A stretch of 64,000 nucleotides of DNA, from NCBI RefSeq assembly GCF_036320965.1, contig NC_092241.1, positions 8,974,569 through 9,038,568 of the forward strand, given 5' to 3'. The notes below the pieces were generated by a model. The model was not told the DNA's origin. It did no database searches and worked only from the letters and a program-made list of their open reading frames with translations. The position numbers and the translations under genes were made by a program. The DNA is from Panulirus ornatus. Its lineage: Eukaryota; Arthropoda; Malacostraca; Decapoda; Palinuridae. Positions within the stretch are counted from its first letter, which is position 1. Each line of letters opens with the position of its first letter. This document shows positions 1 to 10,225 of this stretch, piece by piece.

Positions 1-255
1 ATCACTGTTTTTACTCCATGTTACGCCTCTGTATATGCTGTACTCTAAGTCTGACCCGAATTTACGTGCGACGCCACACCTTGCTCCAACCTCCACTCTT
101 CCTATGATACCCACTTCACCGCTACTTCTCCTAGACTCCTTATGTTTACCTCTACATCCTTCCTTCCTCTTCTCAATCAGTGTAAGTCGTGCTCGTCAAA
201 CATAAAGCAAAATTCTGTCTCTGTCTTTAATAGAATAAGAAAGATACCAAAACGG

Positions 256-385
256 TCCTCCAGCAGATAACTTCGTCATAGACCATCAGGTCTTGTGTTA
301 TCTGTCCTTCCCATGTACTGTCCTCCAGCAGATAACCTGGTCATAGAACATCAGGTCTTCCGTTATCTGTCCTTCCCATACACTG
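256..385. repeat. two-copy direct repeat, about 65 bp
   Basis: Two adjacent units begin with TCCTCCAGCAGATAAC at 256 and 321 and end with TATCTGTCCTTCCCAT, differing at a few bases. A weaker duplication around GGCACAATATGTG lies at 452-510. No gene is seen in 1-608. Confidence 0.75.
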
Positions 386-606
386 GAGGAACTCACGTTA
401 TCATGGACTTAAGGTAGGAATTGTGATACATAACTACAAGTTTTGTGTGTGCGGCACAATATGTGTTACATAACTACAAGTGTTGTGTTTGTGTGGCACA
501 ATATGTGCGACACAGATATTATCTCCTCACACTTACCTTCCTCATCTCACTTACTCCTTCTTCCAGTCTTATCTAGTTCTTCTTCCTAAGGTACCAACTT
601 CATGTC

Positions 607-608
<2 letters not shown>

Positions 609-673
<65 letters not shown>
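609..673. repeat. (CT)n microsatellite
   Basis: Uninterrupted CT dinucleotides over about 65 bases. Just downstream, GCGAGGAGCG (686-695) and CGCTCCTCGC (736-745) form a 10-bp inverted repeat. Confidence 0.97.
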
Positions 674-675
<2 letters not shown>

Positions 676-792
676 GGTACCGATAGCGAGGAGCGGTGTG
701 TTGTTCACCCGGCAGGACGTGCGGTGAGCGCTACTCGCTCCTCGCCATGGCGAGTTTATCGTCGTTGTAGGTTAGGCAGAGCTACTCGCTGG

Positions 793-793
<1 letters not shown>

Positions 794-829
<36 letters not shown>
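794..829. repeat. (TG)n microsatellite
   Basis: Uninterrupted TG dinucleotides. Confidence 0.97.
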
Positions 830-830
<1 letters not shown>

Positions 831-984
831 CTCACTCGCCAACTCGCGCTGTCTTCATTCTACCAATCGATAGCTTCACTATTCACAAGATAACAGAAGT
901 AAGGACTAAGTTTAAGAGAATTCCACCTTCAATTTGCATATTGTATTTCCTAGTGAAACATTTGGGAAGTGGGTGAATGTTGCA

Positions 985-1560
985 GTGGGGGGGGAGGGGG
1001 GAGAGATGAGGGAAAGGGAGGAAATGAGGGGGAGTATGGAAAGGAAATGAGGAGGTTAAGGGTATAGGGAGGAGGGAAGTGTGCTGGAGAAAGTGTGAGT
1101 GATGAAGAGGTGGAAGTTCATGAGGAAAAGTTTATGATACGAGAAAGTTCAAGGGAAAAAGTATTTAACGGATAAAAGTTTGTGGTGAGAGATAGTTTAA
1201 AGGGATAAACTTTGTGGCTGGGGAAAGTTCAAGGGAAAGGTTTTATGGTGGGGAAAGTTCATGGTGAGGGAAAGCTCACGATGAAAGCAAGGGGTCATCT
1301 TAACGGGAAGGTTTGACTGGGTAGAGAAAGAAAGATGAGAAAGAAGTTGTGTGAAAGCGGAGAAGGAGGTGAAGGAAGTTAATTATAAGACATGAAATTA
1401 AAGGAAGCGAAGGTGAAGGAAGCTTCGATGAAAAAAATACAGGTGAAAGAAGCGAATATGAAGGAAGATTAGGTGGAGGAAAGGAGGATGAAAGAAGTGA
1501 AGTTAACGCAACGATAGATGAAGGAAGGGAAGATGAATGAAGGGTTTTGTGAAGCAGGGA
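985..1560. repeat. purine-rich degenerate repeat tract
   Basis: The + strand is almost wholly A/G. It contains loose reiterations of AAAGTTCAAGGGAAA (about 1140-1290) and of GAAGGAAGTGAAGATGAA-like units (about 1370-1560). No coding frame is supported. It may represent several decayed minisatellites. Confidence 0.6.
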
Positions 1561-1811
1561 GATAGATCATAGAAGACGAGAGAATCAAATATTTTAGAAA
1601 ATAGTTATAGATGGTGGAACAGATGTTGGTGGGAGAGGAATTGACAAGAAAAACATGTTAGGGGAGACTACGCCACTTGGGGAGCTAAGGGTGGGTAGAA
1701 TTTAGGAGGGGAGGAGAAGGGTAAGAGGGACGAGCTAAGGTTAATGGGTAAATAGAGAGAGAGGGGGGGGGTTTTAGGTAGAATTTGGAGTGCAGGAGGA
1801 TAGTAGAGGGA

Positions 1812-1814
<3 letters not shown>

Positions 1815-1866
<52 letters not shown>
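1815..1866. repeat. (GA)n microsatellite
   Basis: Uninterrupted GA dinucleotides, about 52 bases. Confidence 0.97.
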
Positions 1867-1868
<2 letters not shown>

Positions 1869-2021
1869 CTTATACACCTCCCTGTCTGTTAAGTAAGTCT
1901 GGAGTGCGTCTGTGTTCTGTGGGAGGCGGGCGTGTGGGGTGGTGTGGGGGCAGCTTTGCTGAGTGTGTGGTCTGGTGTGGGATAGGTCACTTCCCTCTTG
2001 TGAGCCAGCGAGTCTTAGAAG

Positions 2022-2023
<2 letters not shown>

Positions 2024-2109
<86 letters not shown>

Positions 2110-2129
2110 GCTGGGTTATGGATTACGTG

Positions 2130-2208
<79 letters not shown>
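2024..2208. repeat. (TC)n-spacer-(GA)n inverted microsatellite pair
   Basis: About 82 bases of TC (2024-2105), a 26-base spacer (2106-2131) and about 77 bases of GA (2132-2208). The two tracts are complementary, so the block is a very large potential hairpin. Frames reading through it encode only SL or RE dipeptides. Confidence 0.95.
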
Positions 2209-2210
<2 letters not shown>

Positions 2211-3483
2211 GGATCTAATGGGTCTTCCAGACTCGTACTGGAAGAAGGTGGGTTGAGTTTCATTTCCAGCCAAGAGGAAAGAACAGGAACACAGAAGCGA
2301 CGGGTGGACATCTGCGACACAGATGTAGCAAAGAAAAAAAAATAATACGAAACATAGAGACAAAAAGAAAAGGAAAGATAATGTAATAAACACATTATTA
2401 AAAGAAATGAACGAAGAGATAAGAATCAATAGCCAATTATATAGATTAACAGAGTCACCCTCTCAAGATATATTATTATTGAAAGTATAAGATATATGTA
2501 TATATTATCGTTAGAGAGGCGATAGAGTGGCCAGAAAAGTATAGAAAATTCATAGAGTGTGTGGCTATAGTAGGCCACGCGGGACCAATAATACTTTCAC
2601 GATGCATATTGGATGGAAAATTGTGTTTTGGTTACTTCGGAATTTCAATAGATTTTACATAAATCTCATTTTCTCCCAAGGTAGAAAACAGGAGCTGGAG
2701 TACTACCTGCTGAGGAACGACGGAACGTAGGAACACGGGACCGACGGAATGAACCGTCCTGGTTGAAGGGATTCGAACCCTCTTGGTCATGGATTACACC
2801 ATTGACGTAACCCCTAAGGAGGGGTGTTATGGCCCTTACCATGTTAGATGAAGTTACGTGTGGCGTAGCGTGAGTTAGACAGGGTTAGATCAGGTTAGGT
2901 TTAGCACTAGTACACCCGAGTCTCATGGAATCTGAACCTACAATTGTACGCAAGGCTCTGTGCATATGTTTCAGTGGATCCTCTCCTACGAGCGAGATGC
3001 CTCGTGTGTCTCCCGTCTATGGTCGAGTGACGGAAGGAAGAAGGTGACGGTAATGATTGAAGGGAAGGGGGGGGGATTTACGACGCCAGTTCTGACGTCA
3101 CGAGGGAAAAGAAAACGGGATTGCGGTGTGGTGGAGAGACGTGTGTAGATGGATGAGAGAGAGAGGGTGGGAGAGAAGAAGAAAATGGATGTGAAAGGAA
3201 GGAAAGGAAAGCAGAAAGATGAGGCTCAAGAGGACTGCATGGTTGTGGAAGAGGAAAGGCAATGGGAGAGAGCGCTTCAGCATCCCATCCAAATTATGTC
3301 ACTCTGACCTACATTTCATACCTCGAAGGTTGTCATGAAAGAAAGATAAATTATCATCTGTGGTTTGTCAGATCCTGAGAAGATGTTTGGGTTATCCTTA
3401 CCACCAGTTCTTGCTAACGAGGCAATTAGGCTTGCTAATTGTCTCAAAGAAAACGATGGGAAATGAGGAAAAGTTTCTAAATG
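2209..3483. other. non-genic interval with one tRNA-like T-arm
   Basis: No credible gene is seen. On the minus strand at about 2768-2790 a T-arm-like hairpin (GAGGG, loop TTCGAAT, CCCTT) carries a good B-box sequence. I cannot fold a full cloverleaf around it, so it may be a tRNA pseudogene or SINE remnant. TTAGG-like words at 2875-2915 are too degenerate to call telomeric. Confidence 0.35.
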
Positions 3484-3730
3484 AACCGAACGTAAGATAA
3501 CTTGAGATGGCTAAGATAACATCGAGTGCCTAAGATAACAGATTCCTAAGGTAAGATAGATGCCAGCGACAACAGAGGTGTCTAAGATAACAGAGAAGTA
3601 GAGGACAACAGAGATGTTTAAGATAGCAAAGCTGCCTAAGATAACAGACGTACAAGATAACAGAGCTGCCTAAGATAACACAGATGACTAAGATATCACG
3701 GATGATTAAGATAACACGGATGACTAAGAA
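3484..3730. repeat. degenerate minisatellite, unit about 18 bp
   Basis: Imperfect reiteration of CCTAAGATAACAGAGATG-like units, roughly 13 copies with many substitutions and small indels. Confidence 0.8.
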
Positions 3731-3840
3731 GCCTTCGTCAGCCACAGGAGGAGGCAGGAGCAGATGCCCCAGTTAACCGGAGACGAAGACCACTAATGCT
3801 TCTATTTTTGGTCATCCTCCCCGCCCCCACCCCACCCCAA

Positions 3841-3904
3841 CCCTCCCTCCCTCCCTCCCTCCCTCCCTCCCTCCCTCCCTCCCTCCCTCCCTCCCTCCCT
3901 CCCC
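3841..3904. repeat. (CCCT)n microsatellite
   Basis: Sixteen tandem CCCT tetranucleotides. The minus-strand frame reads GGRE repeats and is not a gene. Confidence 0.95.
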
Positions 3905-4061
3905 TGGCGGCGTCTCCCATGCGTCTGGGAAATCAGGCGAGACCAACTTGTCCCTCTAACTTACTTGCCAGACCCGAGGTCCCCTTGGGGGACCTTGTGT
4001 GACGTCAGAGGGACCCTCCCCCCTCCCTCCCGCAGCCGCCGGAACGGACCACAGGCTAAAA

Positions 4062-4099
4062 GGGGGGGGGGGGGGACGTGGGTAGTGGGGGGGGGGGGG
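4062..4099 (+). other. guanine-run cluster
   Basis: Two runs of 13-14 G (4062-4075 and 4087-4099) are separated by a short GGG-containing linker. This is a strong potential intramolecular G-quadruplex on the + strand. It may also be a slippage-prone stretch whose exact length is uncertain. Confidence 0.7.
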
Positions 4100-4129
4100 A
4101 ATTGCTGATGGTACGAAGGGGGACGACAG

Positions 4130-4285
4130 AAGGGGAGGAGGAGGAGGAGGCAGTCGAGTTACAAGAAAAAAAGATGATAATGATGATGAAGAAGAGAAGA
4201 AGACGAAGAAGAAGAAGGCGAGGTGATAAAGATGAGATAAGAGAAGCAGACGATGAGGACGACGATGCCGGAGACGACGAGGTGA
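4130..4285. repeat. GAG/GAA/GATGA trinucleotide-rich tract
   Basis: Short blocks of GGA, GAA and GATGA repeats. The + frame gives a stretch rich in E, R and D that looks like simple sequence and not a protein. 4300-4900 is single-copy with no supported gene. Confidence 0.7.
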
Positions 4286-4917
4286 TGTAGGACGCAGTGT
4301 GACGTGTCGTGCAGCAGGACCTCTCGTGTGGTGAGGTGTGGGAGGTGAGGCAGGGATGGGTCACTTTGCAGACAGGACCCACTGGAAACACCCACACATC
4401 ACTGTATGATTCACTCACAACAGGGTGACGGCACACTACACTACTCACACATGCTCCGAAGATTCTCCTGTGAGTCCCTTTTAGTGAATGAGGAACCGAA
4501 GCATGAACTGGAAACTTCAAAGACCTATTGGTACTGATATGTCGTCCATAGACGCCATTCGTACGGCTCAAATAGGTGGAGAATGATGAACGAAGACGCA
4601 TCTCTATTCATTTCTGAAGATATATTTACGTCCTTCGATGTATTCAGGAAGCATTTACAACCTACAAGGCATTGAAACACTGTGTCCAACTTACCAGCCC
4701 TAACATTCATAAAATCATATTCGACTGGAAATTATATAGGAAAACTAAACCTTTGAAAGGTTAATTATGATACTGTGTATTGGTCGGTTACATCCACTCT
4801 CGCTAGGGAGACATTTATGGCACAGAAACACTTGCGTGTAATTCAAAACAAACCTCGAAAACAAGGTAAGGCGAGCGTGCGTGTGTGAGGTTGATGTGGG
4901 GGAAGTTAGGTTAGCGT

Positions 4918-5931
4918 AAGTTTGACGTGGGGACAGTCAGGCTCCCGTAAAGATAATCAGCTTGACGTGTGGTTGGTCTGGTTGACGTGGGAACAGTCAG
5001 GTTGACGTGGGGACGGTCAGGCTGACGTGGAGGTGGTCAGGTTGACGTGCGGTTGGTCTGGTTGACGTGGGGACGGTCAGGTTGTCGTGGAGGTGGTCAG
5101 GTTGACGTGGAGGTGGTCAGGTTGACGTGCGGTTGGTCTGGTTGACGTGGGGACGGTCAGGCTGACGTGGAGGTGGTCAGGTTGACGTGCGGTTGGTCTG
5201 GTTGACGTGGGGACGGTCAGGCTGACGTGGAGGTGGTCAGGTTGACGTGCGGTTGGTCTGGTTGACGTGGGGACGGTCAGGTTGTCGTGGAGGTGGTCAG
5301 GTTGACGTGGGGACGGTCAGGTTGTCGTGGAGGTGGTCAGGTTGACGTGCGGTTGGTCTGGTTGACGTGGGGACAGTCAGGTTGTCATGGAGGTGGTCAG
5401 GTTGACGTGTGATTGGTCTGGTTGACGTGGGGACGGTCAGGTTGTCGTGGAGGTGGTCAGGTTGACATGGGGACGGTCAGGTTGTCATGGAGGTGGTCAG
5501 GTTGACGTGTGATTGGTCTGGTTGACGTGGGGACAGTCAGGTTGTCATGGAGGTGGTCAGGTTGACGTGTGATTGGTCTGGTTGACGTGGGGACGGTCAG
5601 GTTGTCGTGGAGGTGGTCAGGTTGACGTGTGGTTGGTCTAGCTGACGTGGGGACATTCAGGCCGTCGTGGAGGTCGTCAGGTTGACGTATGGTTGGTCTG
5701 GTTGACGTGGGGACGGTCAGGTTGTCATGGAGGTGGTCAGGTTGACGTGTGATTGATCTGGTTGACGTGGGGACGGTCAGGTTGTCGTGGAGGTGGTCAG
5801 GTTGACGTGTAGTTGGTCTGGTTGACGTGGGGACGGTCAGGTTGACGTGCGGTTGGTCTGGTTGTCGTGGAGGTGGTCAGGTTGACGTGCGGTTGGTCTG
5901 GTTGACGTGGAGGACAGTCAGGTTGGCCTGG
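4918..5931. repeat. 20-bp minisatellite with 60-bp higher-order structure
   Basis: About 50 monomers of 20 bp fall into three kinds: GTTGACGTGGGGACGGTCAG, GTTGTCGTGGAGGTGGTCAG and GTTGACGTGCGGTTGGTCTG. They mostly recur in a fixed order, giving a 60-bp higher-order repeat. The order is broken in places, for example near 5281-5340 and 5821-5880, by deletion or duplication of single monomers. Confidence 0.95.
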
Positions 5932-6797
5932 GGGCGTTGAGGTTTCCGGTCTAAACAAACTTGTTTTCTTTATGTCAAAATTTCCTCTTTCAAATGACGA
6001 CATTTTGAGAGATGATGAGTCTTGTTTACTCACTGTGAGGTTTCATCACATTTGTCAGATACTCAACTGGTGAACGCTGGCGCTGGCGTATCACGCGGGT
6101 ACACAAGTGATGAATAAGAAAGACGCATAACCAAAACATTTACGAGTTTGTAGAAACATGAGTCGTTGGTTGTGTGTGTGTGTGTGGGAGGGCAGAAACA
6201 TGTAGCGTCGCGGGCCAGCACGGTGTCCACACACACACTGATCATACAAGACGTGTTGTATGCACACGGCTACTGGCAGGTGTGTGTGTGAGAAGGCTGT
6301 GTGATGAGGAAACACCTTGGCATCAGTTGTGATCTTGAAATTCATGATCTGAATGACGTCACGGCGATGGCGTGGGTGAGGAGTACATTGGCTGGCTAGG
6401 GGAGGGAGGGAGGGAGGAGGAGGGGTAGTAGTAGTAGTAGGCGAAGGCAAGCAATGTAGGGTACAATGGGTACAATACACTGACGTAGAGTGTGACGTGA
6501 GAGGGTGACATGTGGGCCCAGGGGCAGAGAATGTCCTCATATCTCTAGATAAGGAGGAACACAGTACACAGGGCAGCAGTCTGCAGAGGGCATGGGAGGA
6601 CTGGTTAAAGAAAAGCGACAACCACAGAATGTCTCGTGTGTGACGTGGGGGTTCGCTTCACTCCCGTCCCTGACAACAGAGAAGGGCAAGTGTTCGTGGC
6701 TTATCTGTCTGGCGAAGAGGAAGTGCAGATGTTCATCTGGATCATCAACACAGGATCTGGTGGACAACACTGGGTCTGATTACCACGACATCCAACC

Positions 6798-6895
6798 TCT
6801 GAGCACGACGGTACGACCCTTGAGCACGACGGTACGACCCTTGAGCACGACGGTACGACACTCGAACACGACGGTACGACCTTTGGGTATGATGA
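6798..6895 (-). repeat. 21-bp dispersed minisatellite, locus 1
   Basis: About 4.5 tandem copies of a unit containing TTGAGCACGACGGTACGACC. The same unit occurs in the opposite orientation at 15245-15495 and 23185-23672 and as a relic near 32225-32350. 5932-6797 has no supported gene. Confidence 0.9.
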
Positions 6896-7143
6896 CGTAG
6901 CTGTTGCCCAGGTCCAATAAGGATCAGAGAGGCGAGGCCAGGCCACCACACACAGGGGTCGCACGTCCGTCGTGTTTCAAGAAGGTTAAATTAACCCGCT
7001 CCAAACTTTCGTCCTCCTCGAGGCCAGGATCAGCGCCCACCCGCCCGTCCCATAAATCAGAGGGTCGAGTACCAGCCAGGGTGGTGTACGACACGCAACA
7101 GACGTCTGTGTCTCTCATCGGTGCCGCCCACGCCTAGCGCCCG

Positions 7144-7245
7144 CTCTCACGACGACGACGACAACAACAACAACAACAACAGTGACTTCAACAGCGGCAA
7201 CGGGAGACGGTGAGGAGGAGGAGGAGGAGGAGGAGGAGGAGGAGG
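7144..7245. repeat. trinucleotide repeats (ACG)n, (AAC)n, (GGA)n
   Basis: Successive short tracts of ACG, AAC and, after a gap, GGA. Confidence 0.9.
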
Positions 7246-7424
7246 GGAGAGTCTGGGTCCACCAGGGTTGAGTCATCATAATCCTGCGACCTCGAGAGTG
7301 GCGCGGGGGACTGGTTCTCTGAGGCCGGGGTGTTGGAGGCGACCGAAGGTGGCCATCATTCATGTCTCCCCAGGATGTAAGGACTCAGGCTCAACTACGC
7401 CTTTGTAACAGTCCTGAGCGCTTA

Positions 7425-7560
7425 CGTGTATTACATCATCAGGGGGAAGGTATAGACTGAGTGGCTCTCTGTCTGTACTTTCCCCTGAAGATGTAATACA
7501 CGAGAGTGTTTGGGGACTTCTCGTATTTCATTCTTCTCTCTCTCTCAGTCATCAGGAAAA
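7425..7560. repeat. hairpin-containing dispersed element, copy 1
   Basis: Arms 7425-7452 and 7476-7502 are imperfectly complementary (CGTGTATTACATCATC against GAAGATGTAATACACG) around a loop of about 23 bases. The sequence that follows (ACACGAGAGTG...GGGACTTCTCG...TTTCATTCTT) resembles 39770-39830 (ACACGAAAGTG...GGGAACTTATCG...TTTCATTTTC). I take it as a diverged copy of that family. Confidence 0.5.
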
Positions 7561-8927
7561 ACTTAGATCATGCGCATGACTGTGATTCAATATGCAGTGA
7601 AACTCACTTGAGATAAGAAGAGACAGCCAAGTGGGAGAGAGACAGTGTATAGAGACGAGAGACGATCTAGAGACGAGAAATCTGCGTGCCATTTAAGACA
7701 CCTCGTCTACTATGGACAGCGTCTGTGCACCTCAGGTGCCTTATTGTTTCACAAGGAGACGTGCTGGCGTGTCTGCAGGACCCGAGGGTCGTTGCTACTG
7801 CAGTGATAACCTTTTTACCTCCTGCCCGAAGCAGTGAGCATCAGACGACACGCACCTACCACTGCTGGCTGTGCAATGACGATACGGACGTGTGCAGAGG
7901 ATCAAATGAAAACTTGCATAAGAAAAAAAGAGTCAGTTTTAAACTCAGCCTTCGTTTTTGTTTCTTTCCTTTCAGTCATCATGCAGAGAAACGGCAAATT
8001 CTTGTAACCGTTTCAGCCTTAAAGATGATACATAACTTACAAACAGTAAAGTCAGTGATGATGAACAATGTTACAGTGTTCACACAGAGCTGATCTAATC
8101 TCTGAACTCTCCACATTCCCATTTGCCAAACACAATCACCACAGAAGACCAAAGGAACAGAGGAGACGACATTGGTCTGTGGATGACATTAGGAAAGTGA
8201 ACGTAAAGAAGAAAAAAAAAAGGAATATTAATACGAAGAATTGAAAGATTAATCTTGTAAGTGGAAGTAGTGTGGGTTGATGAAGATGGCTTAGCAACTC
8301 ATCCTTTTGATAAGATTATCTCTCTCCTTCTCTTGTTGTCTTGTGAATTATTACTGCCAGACAAATATCCTCTTCTCTACTGCATGATTCACTTAATGGT
8401 GATATCCACTGTGTTGTCTTAGGTGGGTTTAGATGGTGTTCAGTTAGAGTAACATATCCTGTTTCGCTACTAATTTCTCGCATAGATTAACTTCTTTGTA
8501 TCTGACCGCAGCCCAGTTGTTGCAACATGAACTGGATGTTAGAAATGAAATGTACTTTGGATATTAAACATATTATCATCCTCTTTGTTGTACTTAGGCT
8601 TTATGGCAGACTTCATAATTGACTGGTAACATTACCACTGTGTGTAACTTATCATTTTATTGTCTTTTTTTTTCATTTTTCCTTCGATGCGACGGAGACC
8701 AGTTCATCAACTTGACTGCTCTGTATTCCGACCCACCTTCACAAGACTCGCTACGTACGTAATGAAGACACACGTCATCAGTATGATCATAACACTTTCT
8801 AGGAAGACTGAGTCACTGCTAACCAGCCAGAGGTGGATTGTTACCTCGAGCGAGGGACTCGACGCTAAATTAGGAATGAGATCATCTTAGATGTGGGGGA
8901 GAGGAGTGTTTACAGTGTCCCCCTGGG

Positions 8928-8928
<1 letters not shown>
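7561..8928. other. single-copy interval, no gene recognised
   Basis: A 135-codon open frame at 7686-8093 has no recognisable domain and atypical composition. A good polypyrimidine-AG lies at about 7978, but no matching exon could be supported. Confidence 0.5.

Positions 8929-8986
<58 letters not shown>
8929..8986. repeat. (CA)n microsatellite
   Basis: Uninterrupted CA dinucleotides, about 58 bases. 8987-9793 beyond it is single-copy with no supported gene. Confidence 0.97.
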
Positions 8987-8989
<3 letters not shown>

Positions 8990-9790
8990 CGTGGTTTGGT
9001 TCGGTATACAACGTTTTCCAGTGTTGTTGCAGTGGTAGCATTTACCTGGGTACCTCCATAGAAAAATGGAAATAAATGTCTGACAGATTGTCGACCTGAT
9101 TACCCCTTTTTTAATGATGTTACTACAAGATGTGATGCTGTTAGACTCGGGGAAATATTTCTGATTCCAGAGCTGTACATGAGGGAGCGAAGTGATCCTA
9201 AATATCGTCTTTGATATCATATCTTTGCGTCAGTACAATATCATACATAGGTTCATTACAGGTTTGATCACTTCTTGATATTCATAATAGACATGTGATG
9301 TTGTATTTACATGTGTACTGCAACAGATGTAAGACAACAACTGTTCTTAAGGTCGACATCTCCACATGTTGTACACATAACATGAGTCTTCCAAGCTTGG
9401 CGCCGCACCCATCTCCATACTGATGATTACGTGTCGTGTTTAACGTATGACGGTGTTCGTTAATGTCGTAAGAGTGACGTTGGCTCACTGTTTACATCCG
9501 CCTCGTAGTATAGGTTTGTCGTACGATAATGCATTCTTACGCGAGTCTCATCCACAAGTTGATCCAGCAGATGCACACATTGACGTATTAGGTCACCTTG
9601 CGTTAAGGATATGAACGCAACTACAGTCTCCCCCTGATTATATTTGCGTGTCTCCAACGTACCACATTTTCTGATGTCGTAACTGTAGTCACCCCAGCAT
9701 CCATCTTCTACCTGGACCTACAGCATCTGTGATCCTGTAGTTTCCTAGTTAGGGCCTGATGTAGCCTCCGTCACACACCGTCCATACACC

Positions 9791-9793
<3 letters not shown>

Positions 9794-9880
<87 letters not shown>
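9794..9880. repeat. (TC)n microsatellite
   Basis: About 87 bases of TC dinucleotides. Confidence 0.97.
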
Positions 9881-9881
<1 letters not shown>

Positions 9882-9961
9882 AGTTATAACGTCCCCAACT
9901 GCTCTAACTACCACTTAACCACCATGGAACCTGCCAACAAGTGACCCCCCCCCCCTTGAGT

Positions 9962-9962
<1 letters not shown>

Positions 9963-9993
<31 letters not shown>
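9963..9993. repeat. (AC)n microsatellite
   Basis: About 31 bases of AC dinucleotides. Confidence 0.95.
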
Positions 9994-9994
<1 letters not shown>

Positions 9995-10146
9995 CTGTAT
10001 TCATTTCTGGCCAGCAGCGTGTGTTGACCAACTGGCTCTTACGTCGTTAGGTTGTGAAGGACGCGCTGCCGACGCTCCAGCAGATGATGCATAATTGGGA
10101 GTAGCGTGGGCAACCGACCTCCACCGGTATGTGCTCACAGACGATG

Positions 10147-10149
<3 letters not shown>

Positions 10150-10220
<71 letters not shown>
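10150..10220. repeat. (CT)n microsatellite abutting the 34-bp satellite
   Basis: CT dinucleotides run directly into the first 34-bp monomer, whose first bases (CTCCTG) continue the CT phase. The satellite may have arisen at, or inserted at, the microsatellite edge. Confidence 0.95.

Positions 10221-10225
<5 letters not shown>

Noticed and set aside
2755..2830. Possible tRNA gene on the minus strand
   Set aside because: The T-arm is good, but D-arm, anticodon arm and acceptor stem cannot be paired convincingly.
2875..2915. TTAGG telomere-like words
   Set aside because: Only a few degenerate TTAGA/TTAGG words; no tandem array.
7686..8093. 135-codon open frame
   Set aside because: No domain, no conserved-looking composition, and neighbouring sequence lacks supporting splice or promoter signals.
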